From contig NZ_WFLJ01000023.1 in NCBI RefSeq assembly GCF_009208735.1, positions 1 through 64,000 on the forward strand: a DNA stretch of 64,000 bases, read 5' to 3'. The stretch comes from Janthinobacterium rivuli. GTDB lineage: Bacteria > Pseudomonadota > Gammaproteobacteria > Burkholderiales > Burkholderiaceae_D. The notes under the pieces were generated by a model. That model saw only the letters and a list, made by a program, of their open reading frames with translations. It was not told where the DNA came from and searched no databases. Positions within the stretch are counted from its first letter, which is position 1. Every line of letters begins with the position of its first letter. Positions 43,300 to 52,567 of this stretch are shown here, piece by piece. The position numbers were made by a program, and so were the translations under genes.

Positions 43300-43683
43300 T
43301 CAGCTCTTCGCCACTTTCCACGCGGCCGTGCCGGCCTTGCAGACCTTCAGTTTGAGGGTCTGTTCCTGGCCCTTGGCGTTCAAGCCCACTTGCACCTTGC
43401 GGCAGGTTTGCGCATCCGTCTTTTGCGTGTCGCTGGCCGTGATGTCGGCGGCGATGCGCACGGAATTGCGCAAGCCTTCGTTGCTCCATTGCACGGTTTC
43501 GCCATCTTTCTTGTCATTGAGCACGTCGGTGACGGCCTTCACGAAGACGGGCTTGTCGTTCTTGTTCAGGTAAGCCATCGGCGTATCGGCCAGGAAACCC
43601 AGGCCGACGGCGGAAGCGGAAGCGCTGAAGACGACGCTGCCGAGGATCAGGGCGGACAGCAGTGTGGCGGGACGAATACGCAT
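43300..43683 (-). CDS. Small periplasmic protein, RT0821/Lpp0805 surface-antigen-like
   Basis: 127 residues with a signal peptide ending SASASA. The mature half has the features VQWSNEGLRNSVRIAAD, QTCRKVQVGLNAKGQEQTLKLKVCKAG and a final Trp-Lys, resembling the C-terminal beta domain of 17-kDa-type surface antigens (including a conserved Cys pair) but without the glycine zipper. It is a single gene; function unknown. Confidence 0.6.
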   Translation of the reverse strand: MRIRPATLLSALILGSVVFSASASAVGLGFLADTPMAYLNKNDKPVFVKAVTDVLNDKKDGETVQWSNEGLRNSVRIAADITASDTQKTDAQTCRKVQVGLNAKGQEQTLKLKVCKAGTAAWKVAKS

Positions 43684-43727
43684 GAAAAACTCCTTTATAG
43701 TAAAAATAGGGACCGCCGGGGCGGTCC

Positions 43728-43940
43728 TCAGCCGGCATCCGCCGGCGAAATACCCACGGCCAGCAAGGCGTCGATGCTGGGCACAAAATAGATCGCCGAC
43801 GACAGCGCCGTGGAAAAATCCAGCAGCCTGTCCGTCTTGGTGACGCCATCATAGCCTACGCCGTACATTTGCCGCAGCATGCCCATGCTTACCGTGATGT
43901 CCTTGCAGAAACCGACAAACATGACGCCCGCCAGGCCGGC
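43728..43940 (-). pseudogene. C-terminal remnant of a Dyp-type peroxidase
   Basis: About 70 codons ending at 43728 read AGVMFVGFCKDITVSMGMLR, then YGVGYDGVTKTDRLLDFSTA, then SAIYFVPSIDALLAV. This follows the last beta-hairpin and helix of YfeX/Dyp-type peroxidases. The rest of the enzyme, including the GxxDG and haem-His regions, is absent upstream, where the frame carries unrelated residues. I call it a degraded fragment. The surrounding 43684-44281 region holds no other gene. Confidence 0.55.
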
Positions 43941-44281
43941 ATGCAGCTGGCCAGCTTTTGCCGCCGCGACGGTTTTGTCGAGTACACGGCAGGCGAAGGA
44001 GCAAATAGCGGCCAGCATGCACCTTGAGAATCCGATGCTACATTCTTTGCCGTAAAGCAAGTGCACGCTTGACTTGCCGCCGCCGCGGGCTTTCAATGGC
44101 AATAGTTTCTAATCATTAACTTTGCCCACCGTCATATCCGTGGCGCGGCAGCGATGAAAGGATGGCGGCGATGGCCCTGGCACAAGAGCGGTATCTGGCG
44201 GACACGTGGCAAACGGGCGGCTTGAAGCGGCGCGCCTGCGATTGCGGCGGCACCGTCTTCACGATCCTGCACCAGCGGGTG

Positions 44282-45664
44282 ATGGCGGACATGCGGCGCC
44301 GCCAGTTTCTCGGCGGCGCGGCCGCCATGCTGGCGCCCTTCATCGGCCTGTCCGCCGGCAGCGCCAGCGCCCAGCAGCCGCAAACGCCGCAGCGGCCACT
44401 CCTGCTGACCAATCTGCGCCTGTTCGACGGCACGGGCAAGGCGCCCCGCTCCGGCATCCATGTGCTCGTGACGGGCCCGACCATTACCGCCCTGCTGCCG
44501 GCAGGAGAGAAGGTGGACGGCGTGCAGGTGATCGACTGCCAGGGCAAGCTGGTGATGCCGGGCCTGATCGACGCCCACTGGCACACCATGCTGGCCGCCA
44601 TCAGCCAGGTGACGGCCATGACGTCCGACGTCGGCTATCTGTACCTGGTGGCGGCGCAGGAAGCCCGGCGCACCCTGCTGCGGGGCTTTACCTCCGTGCG
44701 CGATCCGGGCGGCCCCGCGTTTGCATTGCAGCGCGCCATCGATGAAGGCATCGTCGACGGCCCGCGCATCTTTCCGTCGGGCGCCATGATTTCGCAAACG
44801 TCGGGCCACGGCGACTTCCGTTTGCGCTCGGACATCCCCCGCGCGGCAAATGCCCCGTTGAGCATGGCGGAAACGGCGGGCATGGCCATGATCGCCGATG
44901 GCGAGGCGGAAGTGCTGCGCCGCGTGCGCGAGCAGCTGATGTTGGGCGCGACGCAAATCAAGATGATGGCCGGCGGCGGCGTCGCATCGACGTACGACCC
45001 GCTCGACAGCACGCAGTATTCGGAGCGCGAACTGCGCGCCGGCGTGGAAGCGGCCGCCGACTGGGGCACGTATGTGATGGCCCACGTCTACACGCCGAAA
45101 GGCATCCAGCGGGCCATCCGCGCAGGCGTGCGCAGCATCGAGCATGGCCAGCTGGCCGATGAAGAGTCCGTGCGCATGATGCGCGATGCGGGCACGTGGT
45201 GGAGCCTGCAGCCCTTCCTGCAGGATGAAGACAGCAATGTGTATCCCGATGCGGCGCGCAAGGCCAGCCAGAGGATCGTCGCCGAAGGCACGGTGAAGGC
45301 GTATGCGCTGGCGCAAAAGTACGGCATCAAGACGGGCTGGGGCACGGACATCCTGTTCAACGCAAAAAACACGCCCACGCAGGGCCGCCAGCTGGCCAAG
45401 CTCACGCGCTTTTACGACCCGCTCACCTTGCTGGCGCAGGCGACGGGGCAGAATGGCGAACTGCTGGCCCTGTCCGGCCAGCGCTCGCCCTACCCGGGCA
45501 CCCTGGGCCGCCTGGCCGCGGGCGCGCTGGCCGACTTGCTGGTGGCCGAGGGCAACCCGACGAAGAATCTCGATTTCCTCGCGCGCCCCGAGGAAAACCT
45601 GTTGCTGATCATGAAGAACGGGCGCATCTACAAGGATACATTGCGCGCGCCGCTGGCAGGCTGA
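44282..45664 (+). CDS. Amidohydrolase-family metalloenzyme with Tat signal
   Basis: About 460 residues from the ATG at 44282, giving a Tat signal (MADMRRRQFLGGAAAMLAP); a longer frame starts at 44162 or 44171 and cannot be excluded. The metal-binding HxH is in MPGLIDAHWHT. Other amidohydrolase motifs are the lysine-containing LGATQIKMMAGGG, the HVYTP and SIEHG histidines, and WGTDIL for the catalytic Asp. Relatives are imidazolonepropionase- or prolidase-like hydrolases. The substrate is unknown; the location should be periplasmic. Confidence 0.8.
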   Translation: MADMRRRQFLGGAAAMLAPFIGLSAGSASAQQPQTPQRPLLLTNLRLFDGTGKAPRSGIHVLVTGPTITALLPAGEKVDGVQVIDCQGKLVMPGLIDAHWHTMLAAISQVTAMTSDVGYLYLVAAQEARRTLLRGFTSVRDPGGPAFALQRAIDEGIVDGPRIFPSGAMISQTSGHGDFRLRSDIPRAANAPLSMAETAGMAMIADGEAEVLRRVREQLMLGATQIKMMAGGGVASTYDPLDSTQYSERELRAGVEAAADWGTYVMAHVYTPKGIQRAIRAGVRSIEHGQLADEESVRMMRDAGTWWSLQPFLQDEDSNVYPDAARKASQRIVAEGTVKAYALAQKYGIKTGWGTDILFNAKNTPTQGRQLAKLTRFYDPLTLLAQATGQNGELLALSGQRSPYPGTLGRLAAGALADLLVAEGNPTKNLDFLARPEENLLLIMKNGRIYKDTLRAPLAG

Positions 45665-45710
45665 GGTCAACAGCGTTGGCAAGCCGGCACGGCTGCCGCA
45701 TAATGCGCCC

Positions 45711-46685
45711 ATGTTCAAACTAACTTTTCTCGGCACGTCTTCCGGCGTGCCCACGCGCCACCGCAACGTCACGTCGCTGGCCCTGCAAACCACGCACAAC
45801 CGCGACTGGTGGATGATCGATTGCGGCGAAGCCACGCAGCACCGGCTGCAGCGCCTGCCCCTGTCCGTGCACGACCTGGTGGGCATCTGCATCACCCACG
45901 TGCATGGCGACCACAGCTATGGACTGCCGGGTTTGCTGGCCAGCGCCTCGATGACGGGGCGCAAGAAGCCCTTGCTGCTGATCGCCCCGGCCGCCATCAA
46001 GGCCTGGATCGACGCCACCCTGCTGCACACGGAACTGTTCCTCACGTATCCGCTGATCCACATCGACGTGGACAGCGCGCCAGTGGTCTACGAGGAAGCG
46101 GGCTTGACCGTTTCGCGCCACGCGCTGTCGCACCGCGCGCCGAGCGTTGCTTATCGTTTTGCGCTGGAAACGAGCAGATGGAAGCTGGACAAGGCCGCCC
46201 TGCAGGCGGCCGGCGCGCCGCCCGGCCCCGCCTGGGGACTGTTGCAGGCAGGCCAGGATGCGATCCTCGACGATGGCACGGTCTTGCGCGCCGCCACTTT
46301 CCGCCAAACGGAAACGCAGCGCGCCACGGTGGTGATCGGCGGCGACAACGACACGCCCGCGTTGCTGACGGACGCCTGCGCCGGTGCGCAACTGCTCGTG
46401 CATGAAGCCACCTACACGGAAGCGATGCTGCAAAAGGTGGGGCCTGGCCCCACGCACAGTTCCGTGCAGCGCGTGGCGCAGTTCGCCGAAGCGGTCCGCC
46501 TGCCGAACCTGATCCTCACCCACTTTAGCGCCCGCTATCACCATGCGGAAGGCATGGCAGAGCTGGAAGCGGAAGCGCGCCTGCATTACTCGGGAGAACT
46601 GTTCCTGGCGCGCGATTTCGACAGCTATGAGCTCGATGCGGCCGGCGTGCTGAGCAAACTGCCCGCGAAGTCTGGTGGGGATTGA
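45711..46685 (+). CDS. Ribonuclease Z / metallo-beta-lactamase-fold hydrolase
   Basis: 324 residues. It begins FKLTFLGTSSGVPT, the RNase Z/ElaC signature, with the metal motif THVHGDHSYGLPGLL (HxHxDH) and later LVHEATYT and ILTHFSARYHH. tRNA 3'-processing (RNase Z) or a related phosphodiesterase activity is expected. It is a single gene 46 bp after the amidohydrolase. Confidence 0.85.
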   Translation: MFKLTFLGTSSGVPTRHRNVTSLALQTTHNRDWWMIDCGEATQHRLQRLPLSVHDLVGICITHVHGDHSYGLPGLLASASMTGRKKPLLLIAPAAIKAWIDATLLHTELFLTYPLIHIDVDSAPVVYEEAGLTVSRHALSHRAPSVAYRFALETSRWKLDKAALQAAGAPPGPAWGLLQAGQDAILDDGTVLRAATFRQTETQRATVVIGGDNDTPALLTDACAGAQLLVHEATYTEAMLQKVGPGPTHSSVQRVAQFAEAVRLPNLILTHFSARYHHAEGMAELEAEARLHYSGELFLARDFDSYELDAAGVLSKLPAKSGGD

Positions 46686-46773
46686 TGCCGTACTGCGGAT
46701 GCATGCAGTATGATCATTCTCCTCCTGATGCAAACCGGGCATTGTGCCCCAATGTCTGCCCACGAATATCGCC

Positions 46774-47433
46774 ATGAAACTGATTGCCCTGCTTTTATCG
46801 CTGATTGCCACCTCGGCTTATGGCGGCACCTTGCACCTGGACAAAGCCGCGACGGGCAAAGTGCGGCAAGCCGCCGATATCCGCTATCTCAATCACGATG
46901 AAAAACAGACGTACCGGCTGAAAATCGGCAAGCAATGGGTCGCTGGCCATTGCAGCAGCAGCGGCACGGGCAATTTGCACGCGCTGCTGCTGGACATGAA
47001 TTTCGACGGCCATGCCGACCTGTGGGTCACCGGCTACACGGAAAGCCAGGGGCGCATCCGCTGTTCCGACGTGTGGCTGTGGGATGCATCGGCGAAACAA
47101 TACCGCTTCAACACACCACTCTCGGCGATTCCGAATCTCGATATCAGCATCGCCGATCAAGGCATCGCAGGCGGCACCGTCAATTGCGGCTGCGCGGCGC
47201 AATGCTTTTATGAAGACAGCTATGCCTGGCGGGCAGGCAAGTTCATTGCCATTGCGCGGCGCGCACAGGATTGCGAGCGCTATCGCGAATATCGCCTGAA
47301 TGACAAAAACGATTTGATTATCGTCAAGGATGAAATCATCGATAGCAGCAACCCCGGCCAGCAAGCCATCGAGAATACAAACGCCTATGACTGGCAGCGC
47401 CACGCGCAAACCATGCGCAAAGCCTGGGAGTAA
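46774..47433 (+). CDS. Secreted XAC2610-like protein
   Basis: 219 residues from the ATG at 46774; the frame opens earlier but without a signal peptide. The signal peptide MKLIALLLSLIATSAYGG is followed by a beta-rich domain with LLLDMNFDGHADLWVTGYTE, a calcium-loop-like DxNxDGxxD pattern typical of XAC2610-related proteins. Several Cys (VNCGCAAQCFYED) suggest disulfides. Function unknown. Confidence 0.6.
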   Translation: MKLIALLLSLIATSAYGGTLHLDKAATGKVRQAADIRYLNHDEKQTYRLKIGKQWVAGHCSSSGTGNLHALLLDMNFDGHADLWVTGYTESQGRIRCSDVWLWDASAKQYRFNTPLSAIPNLDISIADQGIAGGTVNCGCAAQCFYEDSYAWRAGKFIAIARRAQDCERYREYRLNDKNDLIIVKDEIIDSSNPGQQAIENTNAYDWQRHAQTMRKAWE

Positions 47434-47454
47434 ATCCTTCACCACCATCGAACA

Positions 47455-47943
47455 ATGAACGCAGACATGACGACCCATCCAGCATCGATTACCTTCCACG
47501 CCGCCAGGGCGGACGACACCCCCGCCTTCATCGACTTGCGCGGCAAGACGCGGCAGAACGCCGTGTCCGCGGAGCGCCTGGCGGAAGTGGGCATCACGGC
47601 CGACTCTTGGGCGGAGATGATGCGCTCGGGCAGCCTGCCGGGTCAGGTCTGCCATCACGACGGCCAGCTGGCCGGCTACTGCTTTGGCGAGCGCGACACG
47701 GGCGAAATCATCGTCCTGGCCCTGCTGCCGGCATTCGAAGGCCTCGGGATCGGCAAGACCTTGCTGGAATTGGTGATGACGGAACTGCGCGCGCACGGCC
47801 ACCAACGGCTGTTCCTCGGCTGTTCGAGCGACCCCGCCTCGCGCTCCTACGGCTTTTACCGCTACCTGGGCTGGACGGCAACGGGCGAGACGGACAAGTA
47901 CGGCGACGACGTGCTGGAGTTTACGTTCAACACAGAGAGATAA
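47455..47943 (+). CDS. GNAT-family N-acetyltransferase
   Basis: 162 residues. The acetyl-CoA-binding motif is visible as VLALLPAFEGLGIGKTLLE (Q/RxxGxG/A variant), followed by RSYGFYRYLGWTATGE at the C-terminus. The gene lies 21 bp after the XAC2610-like gene on the same strand and may be cotranscribed. Substrate unknown. Confidence 0.8.
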   Translation: MNADMTTHPASITFHAARADDTPAFIDLRGKTRQNAVSAERLAEVGITADSWAEMMRSGSLPGQVCHHDGQLAGYCFGERDTGEIIVLALLPAFEGLGIGKTLLELVMTELRAHGHQRLFLGCSSDPASRSYGFYRYLGWTATGETDKYGDDVLEFTFNTER

Positions 47944-48016
47944 GTGACAAGCCAGTGCGGCGCTGGCCCGGTCTTCCTGCGGGAGCCTGGCTATGCCGCC
48001 GTCGTTGCCAGCCAGA

Positions 48017-48514
48017 TCAGTCGAACATCACTTGCACGGTGATGAAAGCTTGGCCGTTGCTGCTGGCCTTGCACAATCTGCCGATCTCCATGCCCATCGG
48101 ACCGGGCCCAAGCAGGCCGGCAATCGTCTTGATTCTTTCCGGTGGCGAATTGGGCATTAGCCTTTGCACTTCCGCCAGCGTTGCCTCTGGGGTTTCTTTA
48201 GGGAATATGTTCTGAGCTGCGCAAACAAAGGTGATGGCCTGATTCTGATAATTACCGGCCAATCCCTCCGACAGCTGATCATCGATACCCTTGAGTACCG
48301 TGCTTCCATCGATTTTCAAACTATAGACATCATGCGAAAAATTGCCACCAGCAACGCATACCTGCGACTTGCTGGCCTGATCCGCGACGCATACTTCCTT
48401 GCCGGGCTTGGCCGAGATCAGATATTGCTTTTCTTCTGCCGCATACGTTGCCGATACGCCAGCGATATACATTAAGGTCGATGCCAGTACCGCTTTTTTG
48501 AACTGAGACAACAT
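48017..48514 (-). CDS. Secreted protein of unknown function
   Basis: 165 residues with a signal peptide (MLSQFKKAVLASTLMYIAGVSATYA). The mature part has four Cys (EVCVAD, QVCVAGG, TFVCAAQ, RLCKAS) and is AT-richer than neighbouring genes. No family recognised. It is a single gene on the minus strand. Confidence 0.6.
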   Translation of the reverse strand: MLSQFKKAVLASTLMYIAGVSATYAAEEKQYLISAKPGKEVCVADQASKSQVCVAGGNFSHDVYSLKIDGSTVLKGIDDQLSEGLAGNYQNQAITFVCAAQNIFPKETPEATLAEVQRLMPNSPPERIKTIAGLLGPGPMGMEIGRLCKASSNGQAFITVQVMFD

Positions 48515-48625
48515 GAACGCTCCATTAAAAGAATGTCCATATTATAATTTCAAAAAATTTCCCAGTGGAAATATTTATCAACGAATGCCATAGATAATTT
48601 CCGGCAGCGTTTGATGAATCAGGCG

Positions 48626-49243
48626 CTATGCCCCACTGCGATTGGCATCCCACACGCGCAGGATGTGCGTGATGGCCGCGTCAAACACGGCGTAGCCAAC
48701 GCCATCGCGCGCCTGAATCGATACTCCCGACAAAAAACTGTCGAACACGGCCGCCAGCGCCACCCCATCCGTCTGCGCGGATAACTCTCCGCTGGCCATG
48801 CCCCGCTCGACGCAGCGCGCGAAACCGGCCCGCGTGCGCGTGCGCGACGCGGTGAGCGGTGCGGCCACGGCCGCATGTTCGGCCGTCGGCGCGCTCATGC
48901 AACCGAGCGCCACCATGCAGCCGGGCGGATGCCCCGGCTCGGACTGCATCGCCGCCGACTGGCGCAAAGCCAGCTCGATGGCCGCGCGCGGCGCCAGGCC
49001 ATCGTCCCACAGGCACTCCGTCACGCGCGCGAACGTATCCAGATAGCATTGCGCCGCCTCGCGGAACAGCGCTTCCTTCGAGCCGAACGCCGCATAAAAG
49101 CTGGGCGCGGAAATGCCGCCGCCCAGGCTTGCCTTGAGCTGGCTCAAGGACGTCGATTCATATCCCTGCTGCCAGAATAAAAACATGGCCTGCTCGACCG
49201 CGGCCTGCCGGTCAAACGTGCGCGGCCGTCCCATTTGCGCCAT
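48626..49243 (-). CDS. TetR-family transcriptional regulator
   Basis: 205 residues. The N-terminal helix-turn-helix (about 8-55) contains RQAAVEQAMFLFWQQGYESTSLSQL and SAPSFYAAFGSKEALF. The C-terminal ligand domain is helical. It diverges from an MFS efflux gene, the classic arrangement for a TetR repressor of a drug exporter. Confidence 0.85.
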   Translation of the reverse strand: MAQMGRPRTFDRQAAVEQAMFLFWQQGYESTSLSQLKASLGGGISAPSFYAAFGSKEALFREAAQCYLDTFARVTECLWDDGLAPRAAIELALRQSAAMQSEPGHPPGCMVALGCMSAPTAEHAAVAAPLTASRTRTRAGFARCVERGMASGELSAQTDGVALAAVFDSFLSGVSIQARDGVGYAVFDAAITHILRVWDANRSGA

Positions 49244-49291
49244 TGCTCGCTCCTTTTTCGTCTACTTACATACTACTCGATACAGAAGTCG

Positions 49292-49345
49292 TTGACAACG
49301 CGGCGCGCCATCACCTATATTTATACCGATCGATACACATGTATC
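49292..49345 (+). promoter_or_regulatory. Strong promoter and palindrome between tetR-type and MFS genes
   Basis: TTGACA (49292-49297), 18 bp, and TATATT (49316-49321) form a near-consensus sigma-70 promoter directed at the MFS gene. The palindrome GATACACATGTATC (49332-49345) lies just downstream of the -10, where a bound repressor would block initiation. A CGATACA half-site also occurs near 49278. Confidence 0.6.
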
Positions 49346-49407
49346 ACCACCGCAGTCCGGGGCACTCCTGCGCCCGGCCGACGCGTCACACTTCCAAGGA
49401 TTTTGCT

Positions 49408-50634
49408 TTGAATCACGCTACGCTCACCACCGGAACCAGCCCTGCGCTGGCCGACCGCCTCCCCGTCGCCGGCCTGCTGGCCCTGGCCATGACGGGTTTT
49501 ATCTGCATCGTCACGGAAACCTTGCCCGCCGGCTTGTTGCCACAGATCAGCGCGGGACTCGGCATCAGCGCCGCGCTGGCCGGGCAAATGGTCACGGCCT
49601 ATGCGCTGGGCTCCCTGCTGGCGGCCATTCCGCTCACCATCGCCACGCGCGGCTGGCGCCGCCGCAATGTGCTGCTGCTCACCATCATCGGTTTTCTCGT
49701 GTTCAATACCGTCACGGCCCTGTCTTCCCACTACTGGCTGACCCTGGCGGCCCGCTTCTGTGCCGGCATGGCGGCCGGGCTGGCGTGGAGCTTGCTGGCA
49801 GGCTATGCGCGGCGCATGGTGGCGCCGCATCAGCAAGGCCGCGCCCTGGCGCTGGCCATGGTGGGCGCGCCCGTCGCCCTGTCCCTGGGCGTGCCGCTGG
49901 GCACCTTGCTCGGCTCCCTGGTCGGCTGGCGCGCCGCGTTCTGGATCATTTCCGCCCTGACATTGATCCTGATCGCCTGGGTGCTGGCGAAGGTGCCGGA
50001 CTACCCGGGCCAGTCCGTCCATGAACGCCTGCCCCTGCGCCGCGTCTTCGCGACGCCGGGCGTACGCCCCGTGCTGGCCGTCGTCATCGCCTGGATGCTG
50101 GCACACAACATTCTCTACACCTACATCGCCCCGTTCGTGGCGCCGGCCGGATTGACGCAGCGGGTCGACCTGGTCCTGCTCGTCTTCGGCGGCGCCGCCA
50201 TGGCCGGCATCTGGATCACGGGCAAGCTGGTCGAGCGCCACCTGCGCGCCACCGTGCTGGCCAGCCTGGCCGTGTTCGCCGCGACGGCTCTCGTGCTGGG
50301 CCTCGCAGCGCACGTCCCCGCCGTCATCTACCTGGGCATGGCCGTCTGGGGATTGTCCTTTGGCGGCGCGGCAACGCTGTTGCAAACGGCGCTGGCCGAC
50401 ACGGCCGGCAGCGGCGCCGACGTGGCCCTGTCGATGAATGTGGTGGCGTGGAATGGCGCCATCGCGGCCGCGGGCGTGGTGGGCGGCGCCCTGCTGGAAA
50501 CCTGGGGCGCGGGCGCCTTCCCGTGGGCGATGCTGGGCTTGCTGCTGCTGGCTTTCCTCGTCACCTGGTCGGCCCGCGCGCACGGTTTCCGGCCGGGACG
50601 CCGCAGCGGCGGCGCGCCCGTGGCCGGGCATTGA
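49408..50634 (+). CDS. MFS multidrug-type efflux transporter
   Basis: 408 residues from a TTG start at 49408, behind AAGGATTTTGC; a longer frame from 49243 overlaps the promoter. It has 12 transmembrane segments and DHA1-family features (ETLPAGLLPQISAGLGISAALAGQ, TRGWRRRN, ARFCAGMAAGLAWSLLAGYARR). Members resemble AraJ/YdhP-type exporters. Probably repressed by the divergent TetR protein. Confidence 0.85.
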   Translation: MNHATLTTGTSPALADRLPVAGLLALAMTGFICIVTETLPAGLLPQISAGLGISAALAGQMVTAYALGSLLAAIPLTIATRGWRRRNVLLLTIIGFLVFNTVTALSSHYWLTLAARFCAGMAAGLAWSLLAGYARRMVAPHQQGRALALAMVGAPVALSLGVPLGTLLGSLVGWRAAFWIISALTLILIAWVLAKVPDYPGQSVHERLPLRRVFATPGVRPVLAVVIAWMLAHNILYTYIAPFVAPAGLTQRVDLVLLVFGGAAMAGIWITGKLVERHLRATVLASLAVFAATALVLGLAAHVPAVIYLGMAVWGLSFGGAATLLQTALADTAGSGADVALSMNVVAWNGAIAAAGVVGGALLETWGAGAFPWAMLGLLLLAFLVTWSARAHGFRPGRRSGGAPVAGH

Positions 50635-50637
50635 GCA

Positions 50638-51132
50638 TCAGCGACCCGCAGGGACGCTCATGATGCGGGGCACGTGTCCCGTATGCGCGAGAAAACGGAC
50701 CAGGGCGGCGTGCGGCAGCGCCACGGTGGCCGTGTTGCGCAGCGGATGGGCTTGCACAGCATTGGCCTCCCACACGGCCTGGTCCAGCACCAGTTCCACC
50801 GCCTGCCTGCCATCATGCAGCAAGGCAAACAGGCTGACGGACCCGGGCGTGATGCCCAGGTGCTGCAACAGGCGCTCGGGCGAGGCCATGCTCAGCTTGC
50901 TGACTGGCAGCAAGCGCCCCAGCGCCGCCAGGTCGATGCGCTTGTCGAAAGGCACGATGACGAGAAAATGCCGCCGGCCCTTCGCGTCGCGCACGAACAG
51001 GTTTTTCACCATCAGGCCGGACATGGCCGGCACGTGAACCAGTGCTTCATCGATGGTGTGCACGGCCGGGTGCTCGACGAATTGGACATCGCCGGCGCTG
51101 CTTGCCAGCCAGCGGGACAGGGTTTCTTGCAT
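50638..51132 (-). CDS. YbaK/ProX-type aminoacyl-tRNA deacylase
   Basis: 164 residues from the ATG at 51132 (GAGGAGTGACC upstream). YbaK/EbsC-domain motifs include VQFVEHPAVHTIDEALVHVP, MVKNLFVRDAKGRRHFLVIVP (the conserved Lys) and GVTPGSV-type ITPGSVSLFALLHD. Such proteins hydrolyse mischarged Ala- or Cys-tRNA(Pro). It ends 4 bp before the convergent MFS stop. Confidence 0.8.
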   Translation of the reverse strand: MQETLSRWLASSAGDVQFVEHPAVHTIDEALVHVPAMSGLMVKNLFVRDAKGRRHFLVIVPFDKRIDLAALGRLLPVSKLSMASPERLLQHLGITPGSVSLFALLHDGRQAVELVLDQAVWEANAVQAHPLRNTATVALPHAALVRFLAHTGHVPRIMSVPAGR

Positions 51133-51202
51133 GGTCACTCCTCAGCGCGAACGAATGCGCGATGAAGGGATTGTAGCGGCGCACCGCGTGGAACGCTTGC
51201 CG

Positions 51203-51403
51203 TCAAGGCTGCTTCTCGTCCTTGTCGTCCTTGTCGGCCGCCGCCAGCCCCCAGTCATTCCAGCCTTCGCCAAACAGCTCGATCGGATGCTGTGTGCGCT
51301 CGGAACCATTACCGCAGCGCATGGCGTCCGGCGGACAATACTTGTCGCAGCCCCAGCAGATGCGTTCGGGGTTCTTGGGGTTCAGGGGGAAAGGCTTGGC
51401 CAT
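51203..51403 (-). CDS. DUF3079 small zinc-binding protein
   Basis: 66 residues. The DUF3079 signature FPLNPKNPERICWGCDKYCP and MRCGNGSERTQHPIELFG is clear; four Cys could bind one zinc. Conserved in Betaproteobacteria and Pseudomonas, function unknown. Confidence 0.85.
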   Translation of the reverse strand: MAKPFPLNPKNPERICWGCDKYCPPDAMRCGNGSERTQHPIELFGEGWNDWGLAAADKDDKDEKQP

Positions 51404-51579
51404 GGCAGGCGATCGTGGTCGGTTGAGGGTTCCTTGCCGACTCTAGACCTGGTGCGGATGGCGGTCAATTGAATTCGGACGAGGAATTTGCCTGGATCAA
51501 ATTTGCGAAGATTGCCGTGGTGGCAGCTTGCTCCTGACGCTCACACAGGAGACCGGCAAATGCCATCCGGGGATTGCCC

Positions 51580-51888
51580 TCATTCCCTTTCATAACTGGT
51601 CACCGCATCATTCGCATTACTTTTGATGACCTTCATCATCTTGGCGTTGCCTCGGTATTTCATCTCAAGAATTCTCAGCTGATTTTTCGCCGCCTTGCAG
51701 TATTGATGTATGTTCTTGAGAATGTCATCCTGCTGCCGCTTGGGGAGCTCTCCATCAAACTCTCCCGCCAAGTGTTCGCATGCTTCTGCATTATAGATAA
51801 ACCTGCTGACATCTTTAGGGAGTGGCTCGGCTGAAAAAGCGAAAGAGAAAACACAGTACACTGGCACTATCAGAAAAAAATCTCGCAT
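51580..51888 (-). CDS. Small secreted protein, candidate immunity factor
   Basis: 102 residues with a signal peptide (FFLIVPVYCVFSFAFSAEP). The mature part is helical, with two Cys (EACEHLAGEF, NIHQYCKAAK) able to form a disulfide. It starts 9 bp after the end of the broken peptidoglycan-peptidase gene on the same strand. A small periplasmic protein directly behind a murein-degrading effector is the usual place of a type VI immunity protein; this is inference from context. Confidence 0.55.
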   Translation of the reverse strand: MRDFFLIVPVYCVFSFAFSAEPLPKDVSRFIYNAEACEHLAGEFDGELPKRQQDDILKNIHQYCKAAKNQLRILEMKYRGNAKMMKVIKSNANDAVTSYERE

Positions 51889-51897
51889 GATTTTCCC

Positions 51898-52523
51898 TTA
51901 ATAGCCGTTATTAGACCAATGTGGCCGATCACTTCCAGGCCCGTTGTATTTTTTGACTCCATATGTTGCAGCGACCGCGATAAGTTGTCTGTTCATGCCT
52001 GTTCTGGGCAAAGTAGCAATCTTCACCAGGTTACCGCTCGCATCGTTCACCTCAACCAATCCGCTCCATACCAAATCCATATCAATCGCAAGACCAGCAT
52101 TGTGTTGTGAGCGTAGTGCGGGTTTGATGGGTAAATTATTAATCTGCAAGACAATCAGCATCGCTTTTGCAGCCTTGACAGATGCATCAATTTCACCGTG
52201 ATCCCATTCGATATTCACACCCGCCATTTTTGGAATGTGTTGTGGGGATCCAGCTGTTTTCTTGCGAGTCTCCAGGCATAATGCATCAGATCAGAGCGTT
52301 GCGGCGGTCTGTAGGTGGCATTGATTGCAACCCTGATCCCCGCCTCTTTCATTGCATACAGAAAATCTTCTACGGCCAAACGAAAATTTCCTGATAAATC
52401 CCTGGTATTCGTGCTACCTGGAAATTTCCGTCCCCATTTTTCACCGCGGAGCTCGTCATTCATCTCGTCTCCAGCATTAAATTTCCTTAATTTAATACCA
52501 AACTGGAGGGATAGTTTTGACAT
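51898..52523 (-). pseudogene. M15-like peptidoglycan peptidase, disrupted by a frameshift
   Basis: Two frames give one family member. The first (52523-52215) encodes the N-terminus through NATYRPPQRSDLMHYAWRLA and DPHN, then runs out of frame. The second (to 51898) continues with IPKMAGVNIEWDHGE, the zinc-motif stretch SQHNAGLAIDMD and a final DRPHWSNNGY. The break fits an extra CA/AC dinucleotide in the ACAACACA run near 52234-52241. The family, often linked to type VI secretion, cleaves peptidoglycan peptides. A sequencing error could also explain the shift. Confidence 0.65.
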
Positions 52524-52567
52524 GAAACAGGGGGCGTGTCAGCGGTATCAAGTGGATATAAAGCGCC

